A stretch of DNA of 64,000 nt from Patiria miniata (lineage: Eukaryota > Echinodermata > Asteroidea > Valvatida > Asterinidae). Made by a program: the position numbers and the translations under genes. The DNA lies in NCBI RefSeq assembly GCF_015706575.1, contig NW_024037059.1, positions 38,043,058 through 38,107,057 on the forward strand, written 5' to 3'. Positions 39,161 through 48,991 of this stretch are shown one piece after another. Position 1 is the first letter of the stretch. The number at the start of each line of letters is the position of its first letter. The notes under the pieces were generated by a model, which was not told where the DNA came from, ran no database searches, and was given only the letters and a program-made list of their open reading frames with translations.

Positions 39161-39545
39161 GTATCTCCACCATGCAAAGCCTCAAATCTTACTGAAACAA
39201 ATGTTGACTGCTGTTATGTGGGACGTGTTGTATACAACCTCAAGAATGCACGGTACCTACAAATTTGCCTGCTGTCAATATGACTGACCTATCGCCGTTT
39301 GTGAGTTAGCCACGCCCCTTAGACAACCCTTTGGAATTACTGTATACGTTAACTTGCGTTTGTCTCAGATTCTGCGCGTTCCGTGTCCATTCATGTATCA
39401 AGTAATCGGACAATATTTCTCGAGCTGCGTTGACGCGATTCTACCGCAATAGGATAATATTCCATCCTCAAGTGTAAAAGTAAACACATCTCCCACATCA
39501 CAGCAGTCAACAACTAAATACAAAAAATCATCCACTAGACCACTG

Positions 39546-39938
39546 TCATCTGCTTTCTGAATGCCCAGACCGTTCGGTGACATTTGTGACGACCTCTGAC
39601 CTCTGCCGCCTCCTTCTACTCCTCTTCTTTGACCTCTCCCCCTCCTCTCGAACCTTTTCGACAGTCTTTATCTTCTTCTTCTTCTTCATGGACAGCGGGT
39701 TGGGTTCCTTGGCCCGCTTTCTTTTCCTCCTGTTCTCCGCCCCTGCCCTGTCCACGGGTCCCTTCAGTCTCTTCAAGGTTTCCTTCTGATGTTCCGACGG
39801 TTTCATCTTCTGTTTGGTGAGTTTGTCGGCGTGATCCAGCGAGGTCGGGGAGGGCTTTTCCAGGATAATTGCGTTCATGTTCATGTAGAGGAGCGGCGTT
39901 CCGGGCACGCTGTGCGCAAACTCAGTCAGTTCTGGGTC
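39546..39938 (-). CDS. UTP23: UTP23 coding exon 3
   Basis: On the minus strand the acceptor CGTGCTAG precedes GACCCAGAA, with 130 codons then TGA (39548-39546). It encodes the end of the PIN fold (VPGTPLLYMNMNAIILEKPS) and the basic nucleolar tail, including GAENRRKRKRAKEPNPLS. A short GA-rich low-complexity region encodes REEGERSKKRSRRRRQR. Confidence 0.95.
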   Translation of the reverse strand, partial: DPELTEFAHSVPGTPLLYMNMNAIILEKPSPTSLDHADKLTKQKMKPSEHQKETLKRLKGPVDRAGAENRRKRKRAKEPNPLSMKKKKKIKTVEKVREEGERSKKRSRRRRQRSEVVTNVTERSGHSESR

Positions 39939-42900
39939 CTAGCACGAGAAGCAAATGAAAGATTTTTAGTACCGTTCTCCGGTAATGAAATCAAAGAGTC
40001 AATAATAAGGGCATCCCTTTTAAATTCCAGGGTTCTCATATTTTTTGGCCTCTGAAGTAGGGTCGGTCGGTCGACGAGAACAAAATTCAAATCTGAAGAA
40101 CAAACAATTGCAGTTTCAACCGTACAGATAGTTAAATGAAAGTGCGTATTGTCTCTAGATTTGTTTTTTGCAATGAGTATATCATGAGTTGATATAATTT
40201 AAAAAATAATAAAACCACATCTGGCAAGATGTAGTTGACTTACATTAGGCCAAAAAAATAAAATAGTTCTGCTTCCGGTTACCCTACCTACATGTACCCT
40301 ATTTTGACAGCCCGTATCCTAATTTTTTTTGGGGGGGGGGGAAATGAGGGGAAAAAAAACAAAACCAGCAATTACTACCTTTTACCCTTTACTAGATGCA
40401 GACACCTCCATATGATCGTACCAAAATTGCCAAAAAAAATCCCTACCTACCTACCCCTATATTTAAATGCCATGTAATCAGAAGCAGAACTGGGTTTTTT
40501 TGGCCTTAAATCTGCACCGAGCAGCTTACTAACATGAATTTTTTTGCCTGTAGTGGCAGCTATGACATACCAGTAAAGGTACACTATAGACACCTAATAC
40601 GATGAGAGGTAACATCCTCACATCTTCTGGGATTCCACTGGTTGCTAAATGCCGTAAGTATTTCCCGGAAAATAAAATGTGGCATTCATTTTCAATATCT
40701 TTTCAAATAACACAGAGCCTGATTGCCTGAATTTGGTATCTCATTATATCTTTTACATTTTTTTCCTGTTAATGGGGTTCCAGACAGGACCAGCGGTAAT
40801 AAAAAAAGGTTATTTCTCTCGCATCAGGAGCCCAAAATGCAAATGCAGACTTTGTAAAGCAGATGCGGACGTAAAATGCAAGGCATTGCGGTTGGTGTAC
40901 CACAATCACTAGTGACTCTTTTCAATGACAGCTCATGGAAGGCTGGGGCCAACAGCACCCTGAGAGTGGTGGGTATGAGCGCATCTTCCCCCCCCCCCCC
41001 CCCCCCCCACCCCCCCCCCCCCCCTTTTTGAAATTTCCAATGGTCCAGGTCCCCCTCCCTTAAAACAAAGACAAGAAATCACCACTCCTGCTTTCTAGAA
41101 AACCTCTTGTGCCAAAAAAAAAAAAAAAAAAAAAAGACAGAAAAAAAAAAGAAAAAAAAAAAAAACGAACAAGCTTGTTACAATATCCCCAGGAATTATC
41201 ACCACCTGAGGGCAAGCCAACCAGTCAGCCAGACAGTCATCCATTTTTTTTTTTTTTTAGGGGGGGGGGGTAAGGCAAGACCTCGAGGGTGACTTCAGGG
41301 CTCGCTAGCCAGCAGCCGGCAGCCATAATTGTCATTGATTTCCAATAGTCAGTAGCAGCAGCCCAGCCACAACAGGCGGGTTCCCGCAATTGATAGAATC
41401 AACCTAAAGGAACGGCTGGCGATAATTTTTTATACAAAAAAAAACTGCCGTAAAAAGCTGCCAATATTTTCCAGCGGATGATTTCCTGCCAAGTTGCCGT
41501 TTATTTTTTATTCTTCCGCACCGAGTTGAGAAGGATTGAGAGGCAGTCATGTGCACAGTGGATACACCCGATTACCGCTGTACCTTGAATTGTCAACTTC
41601 ACTTTTGTCGGGAAAAAAAAATTCCATGATAATTTTCAACATTTTCGTCTACTTCCCTTCTTATATTTTTAGTGATTTTCATCCTGTGAGAAAACAATTC
41701 TTTGATAAGGACAGCCCTTAACTTTTGGGAAGAAAAAAATCAACTACAATTTGACTTCAATGTACAAAGTAAGTTAAAACAAGATTTTGTCCAATTTTTT
41801 TTTTTTGCGATTCAGAGAATATAAACATGGTGCTTCACTGAACATTGTCTAAAAAAAAAAAAAAAAAAAAATCCCCATGATAATTTTCAACATTTTTGTC
41901 TTAATTCTGATGTTTTAAGTGATTTTAATCCTGTGAGAAAACAATTCTATGATAAGGACAGCCCTTAACTTTTGGGAAGAACAAAATCAACTACAATTTG
42001 ACTTTGTACAAAGTAAGTTAAAATAAGATTATGTCCAATTATTTTTTTTTTGCGATTCAGAGAATATAAACATGGTGCTTCACTGAACATTGTCTAAAAA
42101 AAAAAAAAAATACCCATGATAATTTTCAACAAATGTCTTCCTCCTGATGTTTTAAGTGATTTTAATCCTGTAAGAAAAAAAAGATATGATAAAGACAGCC
42201 CTTAGCTTTTAGGAAGAAAAAAAAAATTGACTTTCTACAAAGAAGGGAAAAACAAGGTTATGTCCAATATTTTTTTTGGGGGGGGGGCGATTTAGAGAAT
42301 GTTAACATTGTGTTCGATTGTTTTTGAGAGAAAAATGTGGATATTTTTTGACAAATACTTTTATACTGGAATTGCATACAGCTCCAGCCTCCAAGGTTTC
42401 AAGTATAGTAACAGTGAACTGGCTCTATACTCCTCAATCCAGCAAAATCCTCAACAACAAAAATCCTAGTGGATTCTGCAGATCTGGGAGTGGGGGGGGG
42501 GGGGGGAGGGGTGGAGAATCAAAGTGCACGTACATGCATGCAGGTAGGATTGTTCCATCTCATAATGAATCTCATTTTTTTTCCTCCGAACCACGCTACC
42601 TGACTCGCTCACAACCACAGCAAATTGTATTACATCCCGGGTATCGTCGCTCAAGCAAAAAGACCTGTCACTCAGCTAAATCCCTCTTCATGTTTCATTC
42701 ATTGCCCGTTCCTCATCACCATACTAACTTCGTTGTTTCCCCCCAAACCTTGTCATTCCCGCAAAACCTTCCCCAGGTTTTCTTGTTTAGTTTGGTGACT
42801 TCGCTCCTCCGTGCTGATGCACTTTGTTTCGGAAGTCACCCCCTCACCCCCCCCCCCCCCCTTCCATCTCTGGCCTTCCACGCTCACGCTAATCGCATGA

Positions 42901-45900
42901 GGTCCGTGCGCGTTATTCAATTTGCATGTTTATCCAAGCTGCGCCGTGCTAGACTTTTTTTCTCTCTCTCCCTCTCTCTCTCTCTCTTTAACCGCGGCGA
43001 TACGCAAGCCAAAGTAGCGGACACAAAAGAACAGGACTTGTGTATTGATTATAGTGACTGAACATCAAATTAGGGGCAGGAGTGTCAGAGCGCCGGTGAC
43101 TGGACAAGGACAGAGTGAGAAGCCTCGAGTAATTACGGAGCTTCTTGCCGGCCATTAAACGCACAGACTTTGTGAGCCTGTCAGGCAGTAAGCCAAGTTG
43201 TCATTCTTTCTTATATTCTTGTAATAGCACCCTCTTGTCACCACAAAAGAAGATTCAACAACAGGGACGACTAGCGGGATAATCATTACATGTATTAATA
43301 ATAATAATAATAATAATAACCGTATTTATATAGCGCCTTTTCCAAAGGATACAAAGCGCTGGGGGAGAATGCAACCAAAGACCGGTAAATGAAGTATATG
43401 AACATATGAGACCAATTATGAAGCACCTTTTTGCTAGGTGCTGCGGCGCATAATTGCTGCCACTGCCAGAAACACCGGGGCAAACCCGTTCTCTTAGCGA
43501 CAAGTGTATACTGGGGTCTTTAACGTGCATTACACAACACACAGGACCTACGGCTTTACGTCCCATCCGAAGGACGAAGCAATAATGGTAAAGTGCCTTG
43601 CTCAAGAGCACAAGCACCATGTTCCCACGGTCAGGATTGTTGTTCTCAAACTTAAATTCCAATTTTTTTTTTTATTTTTTTTTTTAATTCTTTAAATGTA
43701 CTACCAAATGGAAATCTGACAATAGAACAATCCGAGCCTGCTGTCAATTCTATCACGAAGGCCCCCTTCAATGGCAACAGCATTGTGCTAGCTATTGTTC
43801 AGATAATCCATCATGGGACAGTTGCTTTGCACAATAGCTTGCACAGTGCTTTCGCAATTGAAGGGGGCCTCGTGTACAATTATCACGTGACAGGATTCGT
43901 CTACATAAGATTGTATTTTCCAAAGGTTTTAGAGTGATCAAAGAAATTCCGGCACAAGTGGGAATTGAACCTTAAACCTCTAGATTTACCTGTACCAACT
44001 GACCAGGGGGGTCCCCCCCCCCAAAAAAAAACAGCTGTCAAAAAAAACCTTTTTTACATAAAAATTCCTACAAAATAATACGAACCCCCCCCCCCTGCTC
44101 TGACACCGCCCCCCAACCCCCCCAAAATGATACTGGTATAATGTCCGCCTGTTCAAAGTACGGACAGAGGCAGCTTAGATAGGGGGTATTTGTACACCAT
44201 TCTGTAATCTAGTGTTAATAATCGTTGAATTTGAGCAATAAATTAATAAACAATAAAACAGTTTAATTAAACAGAATATCATTAAAGGTATCCTAAAGTA
44301 AACAAAGCAAGACTGACAGACAAAAATTGAACAAAAAATACAAAATGAAATTACTTTCCTACCAAACTACATGGATAATTTTTAGGGCAATACCATCGAC
44401 AAACAAGTTGTTTTCTTGACCTAATTAGCGACACTGTCAGCATTTTTATCATATATCCAGGCCCAAATAAAAAAACCTTTGCATTTCAGATAGCCAGGTG
44501 TGTGCAATTTGGTACATATGATACATGTACTTCCGACTTCTTTTAATTAGACAGTCCACCCCTAACTTGTCACTAATGTTCATGTTTTAGTCAGAAGCAG
44601 GCTAATTTAAAAAGTGTTTCCTTTTTAATTAACTGATAATACTTCCCTGGCTACATCATTGCAAGAAAAAACAATGTAGAAACTGCATTTGTGCAAGTGG
44701 TCAACAGAGGGCGCCACAACAGATTAACAGTGACACAAAAGCATGGAAAGATAGTGGAGAGGCCTGCGTCCAGCATTGGATCGAATTAGGCTAATGATGA
44801 TGATGATTCTTTGGAGATAATTCTTTGAAAATTGAAATTGGCACTTTCCCTCCCTAGTTCTTGATAAAACCCAGTGAGAATAGATCCACAAGGTAAATGT
44901 AGGTGATATATCAACACAGACACAGGCATCAATAACTGGATGAGTTTCAATATGAAAAAAAAAAATTACACGAATGACTTTATCTAATTATCCCACTGAC
45001 TGCATTTATAGACCCAAGACTGTTCTTGCAACCCTAACTCCCAGGCCCTTTTCGCTAGGAACCATCCAAAATCCTCCAAAAGTTTCCACAAGTGTTCAAA
45101 TGAAGGATACCCACTGCCTCAATCCTTCAAAATCCTACGACAGTCCTGCCTCTAAAAAATGCATTCATCCTCCAAAATCCTCCTCTGCTTCAAACACCAT
45201 TCATCCTCAATCCTCCAAAATTAGCCTGTACTGAATGTGCATTCATCCTCAATCCTCCACAATCCTCTAAAATTGTATGTTGCATTCGTCCTCAATCCTC
45301 CAAAATCCTCCACAATCCGCCAAAACTGCCCGGAGGACTTTGGAGGATTGAGGAGGGTTTCAAGGTACAAAAAAACAACTGTTGACTGCTATTTGGGGAG
45401 CAGTGTTGGAGTCAAGTCCATCACAAGTCCATCACAAGTCCATCACAAGCCCATCACAAGTCCATCACAAGTCTATCACAAGTCCATCACAAGTCCATCA
45501 CAAGTCCATCACAAGTCTATCACAAGTCGTCCACAAGTCCATCACAAGTCCATTAGAAGTCCTTCACAAGTCCATCACAAGTCCTTCACAAGTCCATCAC
45601 AAGTCCATCACAAGTCCATCACAAGTCCTTCACAAGTCCTTCACAAGTCCATCACAAGTCCTTCACAAGTCCATCACAAGTCCATCACAAGTCCTTCACT
45701 AGTCCTTCACTAGTCCATCACAAGTCCATCACAAGTCCATCCCAAGTCCATCACAAGTCCATCACAAGTCCATCACAGAGTCCATCACAAGTCCATCACA
45801 AGTCCATCACAAGTCCATCACAAGTCCATCACAAGTCCATCACAAGTCCATCACAAGTCCATCACAAGTCCATCACAAGTCCATCACAAGTCCATCACAA

Positions 45901-48063
45901 GTCCTTCACAAGTCCTTCACAAGTCCATCACAAGTCCTTCACAAGTCCATCACAAGTCCATCACAAGTCCTTCACTAGTCCTTCACAAGTCCATCACAAG
46001 TCCATCACAAGTCCATCCCAAGTCCATCACAAGTCCTTCACAAGTCCATCACAAGTCCATCACAAGTCCATCACAAGTCCATCACAAGTCCATCACAGAG
46101 TCCATCACAAGTCCATCACAAGTCCATCACAAGTCCATCACAAGTCCATCACAAGTCCATCACAAGTCCATCACAAGTCCATCACAAGTCCATCACAAGT
46201 CTTCCAGTCTCAAGTCAAGTCACAAGCTATAGATCATTATCATGTTACGGCCATCTTGATTTTTTCCCCATTCAAATCAATGTAATCGAAGCGAGGCTGG
46301 AAGGAAAAATAGTCTGGTTCCATTTTGCACAACAAACATTATCATTCAGCACTGTTAATGGATACAGGGAACATGACTGAAATGGTGGCAGCATGATAAA
46401 GGTCTATTCAAATGAAATGTGACACAGGCATTCCTTTGTCATCTCCTGTTACTTGTGACTGGACAGTTGACACGCTGTCTGGACTTGCAACTGGATTTGT
46501 GATTTTCTTGTGACCCGACTTGTGATGGACTTTACTCCAACACTGTTGTGGACTTGTGGTATGGTCCATGGCGTCGTTATCTCCCCTTACCCCCTTCCCT
46601 TATTCCCCCAGACCACAGTAGACCACAGCTAAGCAGACCACAGTTTTACGAAGACATTACAGATACCGAACTTCTGAATAATTCTTAAAATCTAAAAACT
46701 AACCTGTGTTGCGATGTAATAATGATGACCGTTGTCCTGACCAATCAGAGCCTTGAAGCAGTCGGCAGCGGCAATCGGCACGTCTCGATGACGGCAGTCC
46801 AGCATCTTGTAACGTCTTAAGATGTTGGCCGCACCGTAGAGTTCCTTGCCTAGGGACTCGGTCTCAGTAATGGCGCATCTGGTTGACAGGAGCTGTTGCC
46901 AAGACATAAATTGAAATATATTTTATATCAGCTAGTCAGCTACCTCAAAAAAAAAAATGTATCAACGCCTACGTGTACATGATTTTCTTAAAATTTTGAT
47001 GAGCTCATTAAAGGGAATATACAACATTTGCAAACATCGAAAAATAAAACTACCAAGTTTTTGCGAAATACCTTAATAGGATGTTGGTAAATGACAGTCT
47101 AAAGCATCCTGTAAAATTATGGCATCTGGTATACTGTCATTTTCAAGAAAAGTGGTATTTTTGTATCAATTTCCAACGCTGATCGGCCGATCAGCGTTGG
47201 AAACAACTGGCTTTTTTTCAAATACTGGCCCCAATTGACCATTGCACTTGTTTGCAATCGATTACAAACCTATGAACGGGTACGAGCCAGCTAGACTGGT
47301 TCCCTGACCTTACAATTCCCTAATGTATGTTAACTGCTCTGTTTCTTCTTTTATGGAGTCAGGGAACCAGACTACAGGAAAATGATCGTTTTTCTTGGTT
47401 TTTATAGCATTTTCGAACCCAAAACTTCCAAAAAGTCAGTGTAACTATATTTGCTTTATATTTCCAACCCCCCAATTCCATCCATTTCTGAAAATTACAG
47501 CAAAAGCAAATGATGTATATTCCCTTTAAGTTAATTAACCCTAACCATCCCAAATCCTCCAAAATCCTCTTGGCAAAATTGAGGAATTTGCAGGATTGAG
47601 GCTGTATGGCAAAAGTGTGTGGCTAATTTCGGAGGACGCACCGTGTCAAGGTCTTGGGCCGGACATTGTGTTGTTTATGCTCACCCGTGCATACATTTAG
47701 TCCTTGATTATACTTGAAATCCTCCGCACTGCTCCAGGATGTCACTGCCTCTGCCTCATCATATCGACAGTGCTTGCCGGAGGACTTTTCAGGAAATTTA
47801 GCAAGTATTGCTCTTTTGCTCGCAAAAGCATGCAGGAGGAAGTCCAATATTTGAGACACATTTATGAAGCTATCCGCAACGGTACTCACCTGCACTTCCC
47901 CATCTAGGTACTTGGGCAACTGTTCCTTGATGTTGGTCTGATGTCGCAGCGCAACGCACGTGAAGGTTCCGTCCACGAGGACTAGGTGTGGTTCCCGGAA
48001 GTTGAAGACATTTTTGTAGAATCCCAGATGTCGACGGGCATGCTTGTATCGCTTGATCTTCAT
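39546..48063 (-). CDS. UTP23: rRNA-processing protein UTP23 (PIN-domain, SSU processome)
   Basis: Three coding exons on the minus strand, 48063-47890, 46892-46704 and 39938-39546, join in phase 0 to give 251 aa; human UTP23 is 249 aa as I recall. UTP23 is a nucleolar PIN-fold protein of the small-subunit processome that acts in early 18S rRNA processing. The N-terminus KHARRHLGFYKNVFNFREP, the LVDGTF motif (D31) and QLPKYLDGE are family hallmarks. Cys64, Cys91, His93 and Cys103 fit the CCHC zinc site of the family. HHYYIATQ and PGTPLLYM close the PIN core. The C-terminal third is Lys/Arg-rich, with NPLSMKKKKK. It is divergent from EIF3H and convergent with TFAP2. A further 5' UTR intron is likely, since TTTTCTTTCAG ends 15 nt before the ATG. 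Confidence 0.95.
40988..41024. repeat. Interrupted poly-C tract
   Basis: 21 C, one A, then 15 C. The opposite strand is G-rich and could form quadruplexes. Long A runs follow at about 41115-41165. Tract length in the assembly may be unreliable. Confidence 0.9.
41612..42335 (+). repeat. Three-copy tandem repeat (about 240-250 bp units)
   Basis: Units begin CCATGATAATTTTCAACA at 41624, 41875 and 42114. Each ends with GCGATTCAGAGAATATAAAC, CATGGTGCTTCACTG and a poly-A run, which the next unit follows. The third copy is the most diverged and ends near 42335. Unit ends carry A runs but no inverted termini. Confidence 0.85.
43290..43640. repeat. Dispersed 'TATAGCGCC' marine-invertebrate repeat
   Basis: It begins with an (ATA)n microsatellite (about 43296-43318), then CCGTATTTATATAGCGCCTT, AAAGCGCTGGGGG, GTCTTTAACGTGC, GGCTTTACGTCCCATCCGAA and TGCCTTGCTCAAGAGCAC. 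I recognise this order of motifs from many marine invertebrate genomes. It has no coding capacity, and I do not know its class. Confidence 0.65.
43754..43874. repeat. 121-bp foldback element
   Basis: CACGAAGGCCCCCTTCAAT at the left and the inverted ATTGAAGGGGGCCTCGTG at the right begin arms of about 47 bp that continue through a matching AGCTATTGT. The loop is about 25 nt. No exact target duplication was seen. Confidence 0.75.
45060..45360. repeat. Degenerate AATCCTCCAAAATCC repeat
   Basis: Irregular repeats of CATCCTCAATCCTCCAAAAT occur over about 300 bp and end with an inverted stretch GGAGGACTTTGGAGGATTGA. Similar motifs recur at 47549-47635 in UTP23 intron 1. Confidence 0.65.
45401..46545. 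mobile_element. hAT-like non-autonomous element with expanded subterminal minisatellite
   Basis: The left terminus CAGTGTTGGAGTCAAGTCCA faces an inverted right terminus that reads CAGTGTTGGAGTAAAGTCCA on the minus strand. Inverted similarity extends about 30 bp. Flanks TTGGGGAG (45393-45400) and TTGTGGAC (46546-46553) are an 8-bp target duplication with two differences, the hAT length. CAGTGTTGG is a common hAT terminus. The left subterminal motif has expanded into the minisatellite, while the right end keeps only a few scattered copies. Confidence 0.75.
45411..46205 (+). repeat. 11-bp minisatellite (AAGTCCATCAC)n, about 70 copies
   Basis: The period is 11 bp. The commonest unit is TCCATCACAAG, with variants TCCTTCACAAG, TCCATCCCAAG and a two-base-longer CACAGAG form. 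The CCCAAG ... CACAGAG variant set occurs twice (about 45739-45790 and 46015-46100), which shows block duplication within the array. The open frame through it is a product of the repeat. Confidence 0.95.
46704..46892 (-). CDS. UTP23: UTP23 coding exon 2
   Basis: 189 bp, 63 codons, phase 0 at both ends, acceptor GGCAACAG and donor GTTAGT. It carries the zinc-site residues Cys64, Cys91, His93 and Cys103 and ends in HHYYIATQ. Confidence 0.95.
46893..47889. other. UTP23 intron 1 (997 bp)
   Basis: The 514-bp TTAA MITE copy 2 fills over half the intron. A degenerate AATCCTCCAAAATCC repeat follows at 47549-47635. Confidence 0.9.
47012..47525. mobile_element. 514-bp MITE with TTAA target duplication, copy 2
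   Basis: Same length and orientation as the copy at 34711-35224, with about nine base differences by eye (roughly 98% identity). TTAA flanks at 47008-47011 and 47526-47529. It lies in UTP23 intron 1, so it is antisense or neutral to the host transcript. The high identity suggests recent activity. Confidence 0.93.
47890..48063 (-). CDS. UTP23: UTP23 coding exon 1
   Basis: The ATG at 48063-48061 starts MKIKRYKHARRHLGFYKN; orthologues begin the same way, which fixes the start. 58 codons end with GEVQ before donor GTGAGT. Confidence 0.95.
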
Positions 48064-48149
48064 GACTGACCCTTAGCCCTGAAAGAAAATTTAGGCCAAA
48101 ATCGAATGAGATGTCCTCCAAGATATTTTTTTTTTTAAACAAACAAAAG

Positions 48150-48317
48150 TTGGAAAAAATGTTGCAACCCGACGCCACTTCAAAAATGATAAGACATGAA
48201 TCTGGGACTGAGAAACATTTCAAATTTTGTTAGGAAATACTCAGAAAAATGTCTTGACCATCCATAGACTTTGAACACAACCGCTGAAGTGGCGTCAGGT
48301 TACAACATTTTTTCCAA
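48150..48317. mobile_element. 168-bp MITE with 32-bp TIRs
   Basis: The left end starts TTGGAAAAAATGTTGCAACC and runs to GACGCCACTTC. The right end is its inverse with two mismatches in about 32. Possible AAAG flanks are not convincing. A related partial copy in the opposite orientation is at 56270-56385. It lies in the probable UTP23 5' UTR intron. Confidence 0.8.
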
Positions 48318-48430
48318 AAAGTTTATCAACTACTGTCCTGTAGTACTAGCATCCTCCATGGTACTAGTGAAAGCGTTTCGGAATGTCGTATGAGGGCGCA
48401 CTTCATGCATGTATGATGTACTTGCCAGAC

Positions 48431-48519
48431 TAGCTGGAGTTACCCAGCCCTGAGTTTTATCATTGGGTTGTCTATAAGACAACCCAATGATAAAACTCAG
48501 GGCTGGGTAACTCCAGCTA
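48431..48519. mobile_element. Perfect 89-bp hairpin element with 9-bp target duplication
   Basis: Arms of 43 bp (TAGCTGGAGTTACCCAGCCC... and its exact inverse) surround a 3-nt ATA centre, with no mismatch. The direct repeat TTGCCAGAC flanks it at 48422-48430 and 48520-48528. Nine-bp duplications are typical of Mutator-like (MULE) transposition. It sits between the two divergent start codons. Confidence 0.9.
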
Positions 48520-48934
48520 TTGCCAGACGATGGTACAACGCAGAAACTAAATTTAAACCCTTTTGTAGTGCCGACGAAATATAAACACTAGTATTAAAAT
48601 GACACTGGCTAGAAGAATCAGGTAAATGGTTCTGCGTAATTTAAGTTAACCATCGTTTTAACAATAAAAGACTTCAATGAAAAACAAACCGCATGAGTTC
48701 ATCTGTTTACGCAGCAGCACACGTGCGTGTTGGAAAATAATATAGGGCACTTTCAAACTATTTGAAGATATTATTTTTATGGCAAAATTTAAAACTATTC
48801 TAAACTTATGTACATTAATGATAAATTAAAAGAATTAAATATTTTTTTTTTCGTTGAGTTGAGGGTAAAATCTTAATAAATATAGCTTGTAAAATGATAT
48901 GATTATTGTTCATTCTGTTATTAATTTTACCAAG

Positions 48935-48991
48935 ATGGCCACCGCAAGCACATTGGACGCGCCAGTCGCAAGAGTACAAATTGATGGATTG
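48935..48991 (+). CDS. EIF3H: EIF3H coding exon 1
   Basis: 19 codons, [19 protein letters not shown], donor GTGAGA in phase 0. VQIDGL continues into VVLKIIKH of exon 2 exactly as in the human protein. Confidence 0.92.

Larger units (their letters stand above)
37301..39545. other. Intergenic region between satellite and UTP23 3' end
   Basis: No gene was recognised. It contains two TA-flanked non-autonomous elements (37909-38095 and 38466-39005) and a long hairpin (39023-39160). It should also hold the UTP23 3' UTR next to 39545; no poly(A) signal could be assigned with confidence. Confidence 0.7.
39939..46703. other. UTP23 intron 2 (6.8 kb), repeat-rich
   Basis: Canonical ends in phase 0. 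It contains an interrupted poly-C tract (40988-41024), poly-A tracts (about 41115-41165), a three-copy tandem repeat (41612-42335), the 'TATAGCGCC' dispersed repeat (43290-43640), a foldback element (43754-43874), a region rich in AATCCTCCAAAATCC (45060-45360) and the hAT-like minisatellite element (45401-46545). Long frames here are low in complexity and rejected as genes. Confidence 0.85.
48064..48934. promoter_or_regulatory. Shared UTP23/EIF3H upstream (bidirectional promoter) region
   Basis: 871 bp separate the two start codons. On the minus strand ATTTTCTTTCAG at about 48079-48090 looks like a 3' splice site, so the UTP23 promoter may lie to the right of it, near EIF3H. Two foldback elements (48150-48317 and 48431-48519) occupy the middle. 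No TATA box was assigned. The EIF3H start sits in CAAGATGGCC, a YY1-like motif often found at housekeeping translation starts. Confidence 0.65.

Noticed and set aside
42318-43061. 247-aa open frame in UTP23 intron 2
   Set aside because: It is built from poly-G, poly-C and TC repeats and a foldback-rich area, has no recognisable domain, and lies inside the intron of a well-supported gene on the other strand.
45237-45713. 158-aa His/Ser repeat protein
   Set aside because: A direct reading of the 11-bp minisatellite (11-aa period). Open frames exist in more than one phase.
45411-46205. CRISPR-like array
   Set aside because: The units are contiguous 11-bp repeats without unique spacers, in a eukaryotic intron.
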